In this document: positions 15,355 to 23,180 of the stretch, piece by piece
How positions within the stretch are numbered: position 1 is the stretch's first letter
Layout: each line of letters begins with the position of its first letter
NCBI GenBank assembly: GCA_016191165.1
Contig: JACPPF010000145.1
Span: forward strand, 1-37,633
From: Planctomycetota bacterium
GTDB taxonomy: Bacteria; Planctomycetota; Planctomycetia; Gemmatales; Gemmataceae
Reading direction: 5' to 3'
Length of the DNA: 37,633 bases
Program-made: the position numbers and the translations under genes
The notes under the pieces: generated by a model
Told to the model about the DNA's origin: nothing
Databases searched by the model: none
Seen by the model: the letters and a program-made list of their open reading frames with translations, nothing else

Positions 15355-17859
15355 ATGTACGAACGATTTACAGACCGGGCCCGCAAGGTGATGCAGCTCG
15401 CCAACCAAGAGGCGCAGCGCTTCAACCATGAATACATCGGGACCGAACATATCCTGCTCGGCTTGGTCAAGGAGGGAACCGGCGTCGCCGCCAATGTCTT
15501 GAAGAATCTCGACATCGATCTGCGAAAAATTCGCCTCGAAGTCGAGAAAATCGTTCAGGCCGGGCCCGACATGGTCACGATGGGAAAACTCCCCCAGACG
15601 CCCCGGGCCAAGAAGGTAATCGAGTATTCCATTGAGGAGGCGCGCAACCTCAACCACAACTACGTCGGCACCGAGCATCTCTTGCTCGGCCTGCTGCGCG
15701 AACAAGAAGGCGTGGCCGCTCAGGTTCTCATGAACCTTGGCCTGAAACTAGAAGACGTTCGGGAAGAAGTTCTCAACCTGTTGGGGCACAACATGGAATC
15801 CAGCGAAAGCGGCGGCGGCAGCGGCGGCGAACGCACCACCAGCAAGAACAAATCCAAAACCCCGGCCCTCGATTCCTTTGGCCGCGATCTCACCGAACTG
15901 GCGCGCGGCGGCAAGCTGGATCCCGTCATCGGTCGGCAGAATGAGATCGAACGCGTCATCCAGATCCTCAGCCGGCGCACCAAGAACAACCCCGTCCTCC
16001 TCGGCGAAGCCGGCGTCGGCAAGACCGCGATTGTCGAAGGCCTGGCCCAAATGATCGTCGACGGCAGCGTTCCCGAACTCCTGCGCGAACGCCGCATCGT
16101 GGTCCTCGATCTGGCCATGATGGTCGCCGGCACGAAATATCGCGGCCAATTCGAGGAACGCATCAAGGCGGTCATGAACGAGGTTCGCCGGGCCAAGAAC
16201 ACCATCCTCTTCATCGACGAATTGCATACCCTCGTCGGCGCCGGCGGCGCGGAAGGCGCCATCGATGCTTCCAATGTGCTCAAGCCTGCCCTGGCCCGCG
16301 GCGAAATCCAATGCATCGGCGCCACGACTCTCGACGAATATCGCAAATACATCGAAAAGGACGGCGCCCTTGAGCGCCGGTTCCAGCAAATCATCGTTAA
16401 CCCGCCGTCCACCTCGGAGGCGGTCGAAATCCTCAAAGGACTGCGCGACCGCTACGAGGCGCATCACCGCGTGCAAATTCGCGACGACGCTCTGGAAGAA
16501 GCGGTCGAACTTTCCGATCGCTACATCACGGGCCGCTGTCTGCCCGACAAGGCGATCGACGTGATCGACGAGGCCGGCGCTCGCGTCAGGCTTCGCGCGA
16601 TGACCAGGCCGCCCGACCTCAAGGAACTCGACGCCCAGATCGAAAAGCTCAACCAGGAAAAGGAATCCGCAGTCGCAGAGCAGGATTTCGAGAAGGCGGC
16701 CGACCTGCGCGACAAGGCCGACAAGCTCAAGAAACGCAAAGACTCGATCACCAAGGAATGGCGCGACAAGTCCAAAGAAATCGACGGCGTCGTCGATGGC
16801 GAGGTCATTCGCGAAGTCGTCAACAAAATGACCGGCGTGCCGCTGGTGCGCATCAGCACCGACGAAACCCAGCGTCTCCTGGCGATGGAAGACGAACTGC
16901 ACAAGACCGTCATCAGCCAGCACGAGGCCATCTGTGCCATCGCCAAGGTGGTACGCAAGAGCCGGGCGGGTATGAAGGATCCGAAGCGGCCCATCGGCAC
17001 CTTCATCTTTGCCGGACCGACCGGTGTCGGTAAAACCTTGCTGGCCAAACGCCTGGCCCAGTTCATGTTCGGCGACGAAAACGCCCTCGTCACGCTCGAC
17101 ATGTCCGAGTACATGGAAAAACACAACGTCAGCCGACTCACCGGCGCGCCTCCCGGCTACATCGGCTACGAAGAAGGCGGGCAACTCACCGAGAAAATCC
17201 GCCGCCGGCCTTACAGCGTCGTCCTCATGGACGAGATCGAAAAGGCCCATCCCGACGTCTGGAATATCCTCCTCCAGATATTTGAGGAGGGTCGGCTCAC
17301 CGACAACGTCGGCCGCACCGTTGACTTCAAGAACACCATCATCATCCTGACCACCAACATCGGCGCCCAGGAAATCGCCGGCAAGGCGTCGTTCAACGTC
17401 TTCCAGAAGAAAGACGCCGAGACGACCTACGAAAAAATGAAAGACACCCTGAAGGGCGAAATGGAAAAGACCTTCCGCCCCGAGTTCCTCGGCCGACTTG
17501 ACGACATCATCGTTTTCCGCAGCCTGAACGCGGACGACCTGAAGAAGATCATCGACATCGAACTCGGCAAGGTGCGCAAACGCCTCAAGGATAAGAAGCT
17601 GACGCTGGAGTTAAGCGAGGAAGCCAAGGACTTCATCATCAAGAACGGCAGCAGCCTCGAATTTGGCGCCCGCCCGCTGCGCCGCGCCATCGAAAATCTG
17701 CTCGAAGACCCGCTGGCTGAGGACTTGCTGCGCGGCACCTTCAATAACAAGACAACGATCACCGTTCGCGTCGAAGGCGAAGACAAGGAAAGGAAGCTCG
17801 TCTTCGAAGCGTCGGGCGAAGTGGTTGAACTCGCGGAGGCGATCACGGCGGAAAAATAA
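15355..17859 (+). CDS. clpC: ATP-dependent Clp protease ATP-binding subunit ClpC
   Basis: An 834-residue Hsp100 unfoldase that feeds proteins to ClpP. Two Clp-N repeats (about 1-145, each with N-H/Y-x-Y-(I/V)-GTEHxLLGL) are followed by AAA domain D1 with Walker A GEAGVGKT at 217-224 and Walker [16 protein letters not shown]. The UVR segment ([20 protein letters not shown], around 440-460) marks ClpC rather than ClpB. D2 has Walker A GPTGVGKT at 554-561, and the ClpB-D2-small domain ends near 820. The open frame extends upstream, but ATG 15355 fits the conserved [13 protein letters not shown] start and has GGAGAG upstream. It ends 16 bases from the stop of the convergent sigma-factor gene, with no terminator between them. 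clpP is not in the window. Confidence 0.97.
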   Translation: MYERFTDRARKVMQLANQEAQRFNHEYIGTEHILLGLVKEGTGVAANVLKNLDIDLRKIRLEVEKIVQAGPDMVTMGKLPQTPRAKKVIEYSIEEARNLNHNYVGTEHLLLGLLREQEGVAAQVLMNLGLKLEDVREEVLNLLGHNMESSESGGGSGGERTTSKNKSKTPALDSFGRDLTELARGGKLDPVIGRQNEIERVIQILSRRTKNNPVLLGEAGVGKTAIVEGLAQMIVDGSVPELLRERRIVVLDLAMMVAGTKYRGQFEERIKAVMNEVRRAKNTILFIDELHTLVGAGGAEGAIDASNVLKPALARGEIQCIGATTLDEYRKYIEKDGALERRFQQIIVNPPSTSEAVEILKGLRDRYEAHHRVQIRDDALEEAVELSDRYITGRCLPDKAIDVIDEAGARVRLRAMTRPPDLKELDAQIEKLNQEKESAVAEQDFEKAADLRDKADKLKKRKDSITKEWRDKSKEIDGVVDGEVIREVVNKMTGVPLVRISTDETQRLLAMEDELHKTVISQHEAICAIAKVVRKSRAGMKDPKRPIGTFIFAGPTGVGKTLLAKRLAQFMFGDENALVTLDMSEYMEKHNVSRLTGAPPGYIGYEEGGQLTEKIRRRPYSVVLMDEIEKAHPDVWNILLQIFEEGRLTDNVGRTVDFKNTIIILTTNIGAQEIAGKASFNVFQKKDAETTYEKMKDTLKGEMEKTFRPEFLGRLDDIIVFRSLNADDLKKIIDIELGKVRKRLKDKKLTLELSEEAKDFIIKNGSSLEFGARPLRRAIENLLEDPLAEDLLRGTFNNKTTITVRVEGEDKERKLVFEASGEVVELAEAITAEK

Positions 17860-17875
17860 CAACTCGCCGGAACGC

Positions 17876-18451
17876 TCAATTACGAACCAAACGCCACCGC
17901 GGCTCGCCGGCCCTGAGAAAGCCCTTGACCAGGTCCGGTATCGCCCGATCTTTGCGTTTGCGCGCGGCCTCAGCCGAAATGCCAAGAACATCGCCAATCT
18001 CGTTCCAGGTCCATCCGCCGATCCACAACCCGATGACAACTTTTTCCTCATCGGAAAGCAAGCGCAGCAGAAGGCGGAAGGTCTCGCGCGCCTCAACGTG
18101 CCACTTTGCTTCCCTTCCGTGAGCCACGATCTGTTCGAGGTGCTCGTCTTCCCGCCAGCGGCTCAAGTCGCGCACGTGGTTGGCGTGCAAATTGCCAAGT
18201 AAACGTGCCAGCCAGGCCTCCAGCTCCGCTTGCGAATGCCCGGCAAACTGTACGCCTTTCTCGAACGCGCGAACGTAGCCCGCCTGCACCAGGTCTGAGG
18301 GCCGATCCCGGCCAATCACCTTCCTTTTTGTCAGTCGCCGCGCCGTCTCCACCATGAACGGATAGGCGTAGGTCAGCAACTCACCCCAAGCCTCTTTGGA
18401 GCCGGCACGCGATTCTTGGAGCAAACGATCGAACACATCCTGCGGCATCAT
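17876..18451 (-). CDS. ECF-type sigma-70 family RNA polymerase sigma factor
   Basis: A 191-residue sigma factor with region 2 (SRAGSKEAWGELLTYAYPFM, then DRPSDLVQAGYVRAFEKGVQF, about 15-75) and region 4 (LLRLLSDEEKVVIGLWIGGW and the helix-turn-helix WNEIGDVLGISAEAARKRKDRA, about 120-175). It would direct RNA polymerase to a small regulon in response to an unknown signal. The start was placed at 18451 because GGAGG lies 8 bases upstream; the frame continues to 18547 without a ribosome site. No anti-sigma gene adjoins it. The divergent neighbour is the exported-protein cluster beginning at 18670, which is a possible target, but no shared promoter motif was identified. It converges on clpC with a 16-base gap. 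Confidence 0.9.
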   Translation of the reverse strand: MMPQDVFDRLLQESRAGSKEAWGELLTYAYPFMVETARRLTKRKVIGRDRPSDLVQAGYVRAFEKGVQFAGHSQAELEAWLARLLGNLHANHVRDLSRWREDEHLEQIVAHGREAKWHVEARETFRLLLRLLSDEEKVVIGLWIGGWTWNEIGDVLGISAEAARKRKDRAIPDLVKGFLRAGEPRWRLVRN

Positions 18452-18669
18452 GAGGTGATCCTCCAACTCAACGGGCGTCAAAAGGAAATGCGACGCCGAT
18501 TGCATTGTAGACGAAGTCGGGCAAAAAAAAGCCAAAAAAATTCTCATTTTGCGTCCGTTTTGGGCCTCGCCAAGTGTCTTACCGATAGGACGCCCATTTG
18601 TGCTTTGAGGCCAACCGGGGCCACGGGACCAATTTGGCCTTGTGAGCCAACTTGCAAAAGGAGGTCGGG

Positions 18670-19105
18670 ATGTGCGTCAAGAACTCCCTGTTGGTTTTCG
18701 CCGTCACGGCGGCCATTCACGGCATTATCCTGAGCTCAGCGGCTCAGGCGCAAACCGTGGTAAGCATCGAAGCCATTCAATTAGTTCCCGGAAAAAAAGG
18801 CAGGGACCAAAGGCATTGGCGTTGTCGGTAAGATTCTGATCGATGGTAAGGACAGCTTTGGCGCCATGGTGGTGACTTTCAAAGATCCAAAGGACAAAGT
18901 TGTCGGGACCGCGATTACCAAGATCGACCCGAACCCGCCAAAATCGGGTGGCCCGTCGTCGCTCTACTTGTCCGCATCCGAGGACATCACTCCGCAGACC
19001 CCTCCATTGACCTACAAGATCGAGGTCTTATTGACTTATTCCCAGGGCATGACGCCGAAAGAACAAAAGGTCACTGGCTCAATTACGGTAACATCAGTGC
19101 CTTGA
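18670..19105 (+). pseudogene. small exported protein, frameshifted at an A7 run
   Basis: An excellent AAGGAGG precedes ATG 18670, which opens a clear signal peptide (LLVFAVTAAIHG, then SSAAQAQ) and reads to LVPGKK. The frame then leaves the coding track at seven A residues (18792-18798) and stops at 18831. The +1 frame continues as AGTKGIGVVGKILIDG to KVTGSITVTSVP and stops at 19105. That frame has a TAG at 18782, so it cannot start earlier. Joined, the product is about 144 residues, with a beta-rich mature part reminiscent of an Ig-like domain. Either an A was gained (mutation or sequencing error), or slippage on the A7 run restores the frame. It is the first gene of the pilin/Cys-rich cluster, 61 bases before DUF1559. 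No family was recognised. Confidence 0.72.
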
Positions 19106-19165
19106 TTTCTAACCTCCAAGACCCAGAGCCTAAAGTCAGATTATGGAGCCCAGAGGAGCGAAGAA

Positions 19166-20047
19166 ATGAACCCCTATCTCCAACGTTCAATTAAACGGCG
19201 AGCGGCCACTTTGCTGGAACTGCTCATCGTCCTCACTGTCATCGCGATCCTGATCGCCCTGTTGGTTCCCGCGGTGCAAAAGGTCCGAAGCGCTGCGTAT
19301 CGGATGCAGAGCATGAATAACCTGAGGCAGATAATCCTTGCGACTCACCACTACGCCGATGCAAACAACGGCGCCTTGCCTTACCTGGACAGTTTCAGTT
19401 CTTCCTCAAGAGAACCTATTTTCATTTCCATCATGCCGTACATCGACCAGGGGGGCCTCTATCGAGCCTACCAAACGAACTTTCCGGCAAATACGACGGG
19501 CAGCGACTACCCGATTCCCGTTTACGCCAGTCCAATGGACCCAACCATCAGCGTGGTGGGGAACGGCTTCACCAGTTATGCGGCCAACGCGGTTGCCTTC
19601 TCCATCGTCCAGGCCAAGTTGCCTAGGTCATTCCCGGATGGAACGTCCAACAGCGTAGCCTACGCGGAGCATTACGCGGTCAAGTGCGGGGGTGAAACCT
19701 ATTTCATGTGGTTTAGGAGCGGCGCGAGTACCATCACCTTTGCCAATGGCTGGGGGCCTGTAACACTAAGGCGAGCTACTTTCGCCGACCGCGCGTTGGG
19801 GGATGTCTACCCTGTCACGCAGGATAACCCAGCAACATCGCGCGCCTCGGCACCCGGATTGACGTTTCAAGTCCGACCGAGCCTTGCGGAATGCGATCCG
19901 CGCCTGGCGCAAACGCCTCATGCTTCTGGCATGTTGGTGGCCCTTTTTGACGGCAGCGTGCGCAGCCTGGCGCCCGGCATGTCGGAACACACGTTTTGGA
20001 GCGCCGTCACGCCCAACGGCAACGAAGTGCTAGGCGACGGTTGGTGA
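19166..20047 (+). CDS. DUF1559 pseudopilin-like protein (copy 1)
   Basis: A 293-residue protein with a prepilin-type N-terminus (KRRAATLLELLIVLTVIAIL followed by [12 protein letters not shown]). Glu is at +5 after the presumed cleavage site, but Ala rather than Gly is at -1. The body is DUF1559, ending in the family's H-x9-DG motif ([20 protein letters not shown], near 255-275). Planctomycetes carry many of these; they are thought to be type II secretion/pilin-like surface proteins. GAGGAG lies about 8 bases before the ATG. The last 260 bases are almost identical to those of the second DUF1559 gene (23181-24059). The stop overlaps a GTG (GTGA), probably the ancestral start of the next gene. 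Confidence 0.95.
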   Translation: MNPYLQRSIKRRAATLLELLIVLTVIAILIALLVPAVQKVRSAAYRMQSMNNLRQIILATHHYADANNGALPYLDSFSSSSREPIFISIMPYIDQGGLYRAYQTNFPANTTGSDYPIPVYASPMDPTISVVGNGFTSYAANAVAFSIVQAKLPRSFPDGTSNSVAYAEHYAVKCGGETYFMWFRSGASTITFANGWGPVTLRRATFADRALGDVYPVTQDNPATSRASAPGLTFQVRPSLAECDPRLAQTPHASGMLVALFDGSVRSLAPGMSEHTFWSAVTPNGNEVLGDGW

Positions 20048-20086
20048 ACGCCCGCAGGCGCGGCGCTCAAGGCGTGGGGGCTGGGG

Positions 20087-20887
20087 TTGGAGCCGGTGGC
20101 GCGCATGGGCGTTCTTTCGACCGCCGAAGCGCAGCTGACGATCATCGCGTTTGAGGTCTTCCTCGGCCTGTGGCTTTGGATCAGCGCGGGCGGAGCAAAT
20201 GCGCTCGGCCCGTGGCTGGCGGCTGTTCTGACGTTCACCATTTTTGCCTGCGTCACGTTCTACCTGGGCTGGGTCGGCCAATCGTCGTGCAGGTGTTTGG
20301 GCCGCTACTCACCGAGCCCCTGGTACGCGTTCGGTCTGGACGTGTTCGTGCTGGCGTTGTTGCTGGTGGGCCGGCCTGACCTGACGGCGCTGCGTGCAAA
20401 TCCGCGTGTTGCGCTGGCGGCGAATGCCTATCCGGGCGCGTGCGGATTGGGGAGCGTGGCGCTCTTGACTCTGTTGCTGGCGCTCCTGCCCATGATGGGC
20501 TTTGGCCCGCTGGGGCAAATCATCGGCAAACTGGGCGCCCACCGCGTCACCATTCAGCCGGGCCTGGCTCAAGTTGAACCCGGCGCCCCGGGCCAGCAGC
20601 GAGAAATCTCCGTCGAAATCGCCAACTGGACCGACGAACCGATTCGCCTGATCGGCGGCACCGCGGATTGCTCCTGCACCGTACTCCATGATTTGCCGAT
20701 CACCATTGCTCCCAACGAAACCCGCAGCGTCGCGGTCCGCATTGCCCTTTCGGGCCAACCTGGAATCTTCACGCGCAAGGCGGCGTTTCTCGTGGACGAT
20801 CAGGGTTTCAAGGAGATCGGCTTCACGATGACGGGCCGCATACTGAAAAATTCTGAACGTCGAGACATGGCCGCCGAAGCACGTTAG
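20087..20887 (+). CDS. MauE-like membrane protein fused to a DUF1573 domain, N-terminus truncated
   Basis: About 266 residues from TTG 20087 (260 from ATG 20105; neither start is well supported). Three or four membrane helices (IIAFEVFLGLWLWI, WLAAVLTFTIFACVTFYLGW, AFGLDVFVLALLLVG, SVALLTLLLALLPMMG) contain the MauE-type cysteine pair SSCRCLG. A periplasmic DUF1573 domain follows (residues about 165-255) with GGTADCSCTVL. MauE takes part in maturing the disulfide-rich methylamine dehydrogenase light chain; here a related redox role is inferred. Homologues normally begin one helix earlier. In this gene the frame upstream reads AGAALKAWGLGLEPV straight back to the DUF1559 stop, so the first helix appears deleted. 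A terminator overlaps its 3' end. Confidence 0.82.
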   Translation: MEPVARMGVLSTAEAQLTIIAFEVFLGLWLWISAGGANALGPWLAAVLTFTIFACVTFYLGWVGQSSCRCLGRYSPSPWYAFGLDVFVLALLLVGRPDLTALRANPRVALAANAYPGACGLGSVALLTLLLALLPMMGFGPLGQIIGKLGAHRVTIQPGLAQVEPGAPGQQREISVEIANWTDEPIRLIGGTADCSCTVLHDLPITIAPNETRSVAVRIALSGQPGIFTRKAAFLVDDQGFKEIGFTMTGRILKNSERRDMAAEAR

Positions 20888-20903
20888 CTTCGCGGCTTTT
20901 TTT
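20870..20903 (+). terminator. rho-independent terminator or attenuator before the Cys-rich gene
   Basis: GCCGCCGAAGC (20870-20880) pairs with GCTTCGCGGC (20887-20896) with one bulged base and a 6-base loop, followed directly by seven T residues (20897-20903). The MauE-like stop codon (20885-20887) is in the loop. The next ATG is only 20 bases after the T-run. Confidence 0.8.
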
Positions 20904-20922
20904 CTTCAACAGGGAGACGATC

Positions 20923-21456
20923 ATGCGGAAGCTCGATGCGTTGCTGGCGTGGTTTTTCACGTCGCTGGGTTTTGCCCTGGTGGGGTTCGCCATCTTGATT
21001 GTGCCCGCGGACGCGTTCGCCGCTTACAACGGCGAGTGCGTGAACTGCCAGAATTCGTCAACTCCGTCCCAATGTGCGTCCGATTGTTGCTCCACGTTCA
21101 AGGACGACCTGACGGCGCGGTGCCAATGCTGCAACGACGCCTGCGGCGGCGATTTGGACTGCCTTGACCGTTGTGTCAAGGAAGCATGTGGGAGCGATCT
21201 GGAGTGCCAAGTCACATGCATGAACACTCAGGGAGGTAAATGCCCAGAAAAAGCTCCATCACTGGCGTGCAACGACAAATGTTTCCTAAAAATCAAGATG
21301 GTTGACGGCAAAGTGGTATTCGATTGCACCGACGGGGGAACAGGGGTTGGTACCTGTAAGAGTGATCCCAAGGCATGTTCGTCTTGCAAATGCAGAGTAG
21401 GTGTTATCACTAAGAATAAACAAATAATCTCGATTGGTTGTTATTGTGTCAACTGA
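20923..21456 (+). CDS. secreted 24-cysteine protein
   Basis: A 177-residue protein with a long signal peptide (FALVGFAILIVPADAFA, cleavage near 33). The mature part of about 143 residues contains 24 cysteines, an even number compatible with twelve disulfides. Spacing patterns include ECVNC, SDCC, CQCC, DCLDRC, ECQVTC, CSSCKC and GCYC. The first half has repeated acidic C-x(2-4)-C blocks; the second half has a beta-like stretch FLKIKMVDGKVVFDC. No known family was recognised. GGGAG lies about 7 bases before the ATG. It directly follows the MauE-like gene, whose relatives assist disulfide-rich substrates, so it is the obvious candidate client. The 3' half becomes visibly more A/T-rich than its neighbours. 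Alternatives are a metal-binding or surface toxin-like protein; there is no direct evidence for either. Confidence 0.88.
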   Translation: MRKLDALLAWFFTSLGFALVGFAILIVPADAFAAYNGECVNCQNSSTPSQCASDCCSTFKDDLTARCQCCNDACGGDLDCLDRCVKEACGSDLECQVTCMNTQGGKCPEKAPSLACNDKCFLKIKMVDGKVVFDCTDGGTGVGTCKSDPKACSSCKCRVGVITKNKQIISIGCYCVN

Positions 21457-21655
21457 GGCGGCGCGTTCCACTTTCAAAACATGGCACCCCGTTCTACCCA
21501 TACGAGGTGATCCGTAACGGCCGCGCGAAACAATCCGAAAATAGGTAAAACCCAGCGCGGAGAATCGCCGCGCGGAATCACCGAAGCGCCCGTTCAATGA
21601 GAAAACGCCTGTGCATTCTTCTTGGTCAAATTACGAAGCGACGAGGGAACCCACG

Positions 21656-22690
21656 ATGTCAAAAAAAGCCCTTTTTTCAATCACAGCGTTTGCATGTTTG
21701 GCACTCGCCGATAACCACTCGGCCACGGTCGTCCAAGACAAAACTGCAAAGGAATCATTCTTGCAGGAAGCGCCTGCCAAGTGGGCGGAATACTGCGAAC
21801 TCGCTCGTGATCTTCAGGTTACTATTAAAACGTGGAACGGGCCCGCTGGTACGGGTTTTGAAGGGCCACCCCATGAAATTTATGAGATGAAACGGAACAA
21901 ATCGGGGTCACTTCTCAGGTGGAGTTTTGAATCGGATTCTGGGAACAGATATTGTGTGGCCAACGAGAATTATGCGTTCGAATTGGGCAAAAGAAAAAAG
22001 AAGACCGATTCCTGGTTGATCAAACGAATATTCAAAAATCGTAGCCATCAGGACGCGCAGTCGTTTGTTTCGAGCGAGGTGGTTGACGAGAGCTTTGGTG
22101 GTGTCTTTGGAATTTACAAGGCGTCCATGCCTTCGGTCCTCAAGCAGGTTGGATTCAGAGTCACGAATGCCAAAACAATATGGCGAGATGGCAAGAGGCT
22201 CATCGCTGTCGGTTTTTCGTGTATTGAAGGCAAAAACGGTGGGGAAGGCCAATATGTCAACGGCGTGGTCAACTTCGACCCTGAACGATTCTGGGCGGTT
22301 GTTGATTTTCATGGAAAATACATTTGGCAGGGTGGAATGATACGATCCGAGATGCAAGGCACTTATGAATATGTCCTGAGCAAGACAGGCTTGCCAATTC
22401 CCAAATTGTCCCTGATCAAGGTCAGAGGTGTGCAGGCTGGAGAACCCTTGAATTTTGATGTCAAGAACGAATATGTGGCCGAGCAGCGTGAGCCATCGTG
22501 GGAGGAGTTTACGCTTACCGCCTTCGGGCTGCCCGAACCGCCAGGCATGCCGGCAGTGCGGTGCCGTTCGTACTGGTACCTTTGGGTTCTCGCTGCGGCC
22601 GCCGTGGCGATTGCCGTGGGTTGGGCCTTCCGCCGGCGCATGTTGCGCGGCGCGAATGCACCGGCGCCTGAGAAGGGAATAGAAATATGA
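21656..22690 (+). CDS. exported single-pass membrane protein of unknown function
   Basis: 344 residues from ATG 21656, chosen because GAGGGA lies upstream and a signal peptide follows (MSKKALFSITAFACLALA). The frame is open to 21611 with no better start. A soluble periplasmic domain of about 290 residues contains NGPAGTGFEGPPHEIYEM, FGGVFGIYKASMPSVL and VNGVVNFDPERFWAVVDF. A C-terminal membrane helix (YWYLWVLAAAAVAIAVGWAF) and a short basic tail RRRM follow. No family was recognised; the length and two-strand pattern recall the LolA/outer-membrane lipoprotein-sorting type seen in planctomycetes, but this is weak. Base composition is lower in GC than neighbouring genes until the last 200 bases. 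Its TGA overlaps the ATG of the DUF1573 gene (ATGA), implying coupling. Confidence 0.85.
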   Translation: MSKKALFSITAFACLALADNHSATVVQDKTAKESFLQEAPAKWAEYCELARDLQVTIKTWNGPAGTGFEGPPHEIYEMKRNKSGSLLRWSFESDSGNRYCVANENYAFELGKRKKKTDSWLIKRIFKNRSHQDAQSFVSSEVVDESFGGVFGIYKASMPSVLKQVGFRVTNAKTIWRDGKRLIAVGFSCIEGKNGGEGQYVNGVVNFDPERFWAVVDFHGKYIWQGGMIRSEMQGTYEYVLSKTGLPIPKLSLIKVRGVQAGEPLNFDVKNEYVAEQREPSWEEFTLTAFGLPEPPGMPAVRCRSYWYLWVLAAAAVAIAVGWAFRRRMLRGANAPAPEKGIEI

Positions 22691-23139
22691 TGGCGAGAGC
22701 CGACCAAATCCTGTCCTGGCTCTTCACTGTGACCGGCGTTACCGCGCTCGGCGTAGCGGGCTATTTCTACTGGACCGAGCTGCCGGTAGGCCCGGCCCTG
22801 GAATTCGAGGCAGTGGAGCTGGAACTCAACGATAGCGGGCCCGGACAACAGCGCGAGGTGGCGTTTCAGTTCCACAACCGTTCCGGAAAGCCGATGCGCC
22901 TTCTCGGCCTAAGCGAGTGCTGAAACACGAATTGCCGCTTCGGTTCGAAGCGAACATTCGAGGAACTCGGCAACCTGCCCGCGGGCCGTAGCGATTTCGT
23001 CACCGAGTTGAAGGTCGGCGAGTCGGGCAAGTTTGAAGGCCAACTCCACCTCTTCGTGGACGACGGCGGCACGCGCGAGATCGTCCTTGCCGTGAAGGGC
23101 AGCACGAAGCCCTCCGACAAGGAACCCGTTAAAAAATAG
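22687..23139 (+). CDS. DUF1573 membrane-anchored protein with one in-frame UGA (selenocysteine candidate or nonsense mutation)
   Basis: The frame starts with ATG 22687 overlapping the previous stop and has a signal anchor (ILSWLFTVTGVTALGVAGYF). A DUF1573 beta-sandwich follows: PGQQREVAFQFHNRSGKPMR, then LGLSEC, then UGA (22921-22923, codon 79), then NTNCRFGSKRTFEE. It ends with GKFEGQLHLFVDDGGTREIV and a TAG at 23139. No other stop or frameshift occurs across 150 codons, and the part after the UGA aligns with the DUF1573 half of the MauE-like protein (FLVDDQG versus LFVDDGG). Read through, the motif is C-U-N-T-N-C. A short hairpin sits 12 bases after the UGA. The next gene's GGAGGT follows the TAG closely. 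If the UGA is a stop, only 78 residues are made and the gene is broken. Confidence 0.65.
22936..22952 (+). promoter_or_regulatory. SECIS-like hairpin downstream of the in-frame UGA
   Basis: CGCTTC (22936-22941) pairs with GAAGCG (22947-22952) around the loop GGTTC; the closing G-C could extend it to 7 bp with loop GTT. The loop starts 18 or 19 bases after the UGA. Bacterial SECIS elements lie just 3' of the UGA, with the loop about 16-37 bases away and G near the loop start. The characteristic bulged U of the E. coli element is not evident. Confidence 0.4.
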
Positions 23140-23180
23140 CGGGGCAAGAAAAAACGCCGCGCACGCAACGGAGGTAAGCC

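Noticed and set aside
15748-17250. 500-codon minus-strand open frame under clpC
   Set aside because: A mirror of the ClpC codons; ClpC is unambiguous.
18792-18798. Programmed -1 ribosomal frameshift at A7
   Set aside because: The -1 frame meets a stop soon after; only +1 (or -2) restores the downstream reading frame.
20045-20047. TGA between DUF1559 copy 1 and the MauE-like frame as a second recoded stop
   Set aside because: The two happen to share a frame, but DUF1559 ends normally with the same GTGA as copy 2, and no suitable hairpin follows.
21597-21890. Open frame starting at ATG 21597
   Set aside because: It overlaps the 344-residue gene in another frame, lacks a ribosome site and has no protein-like features.
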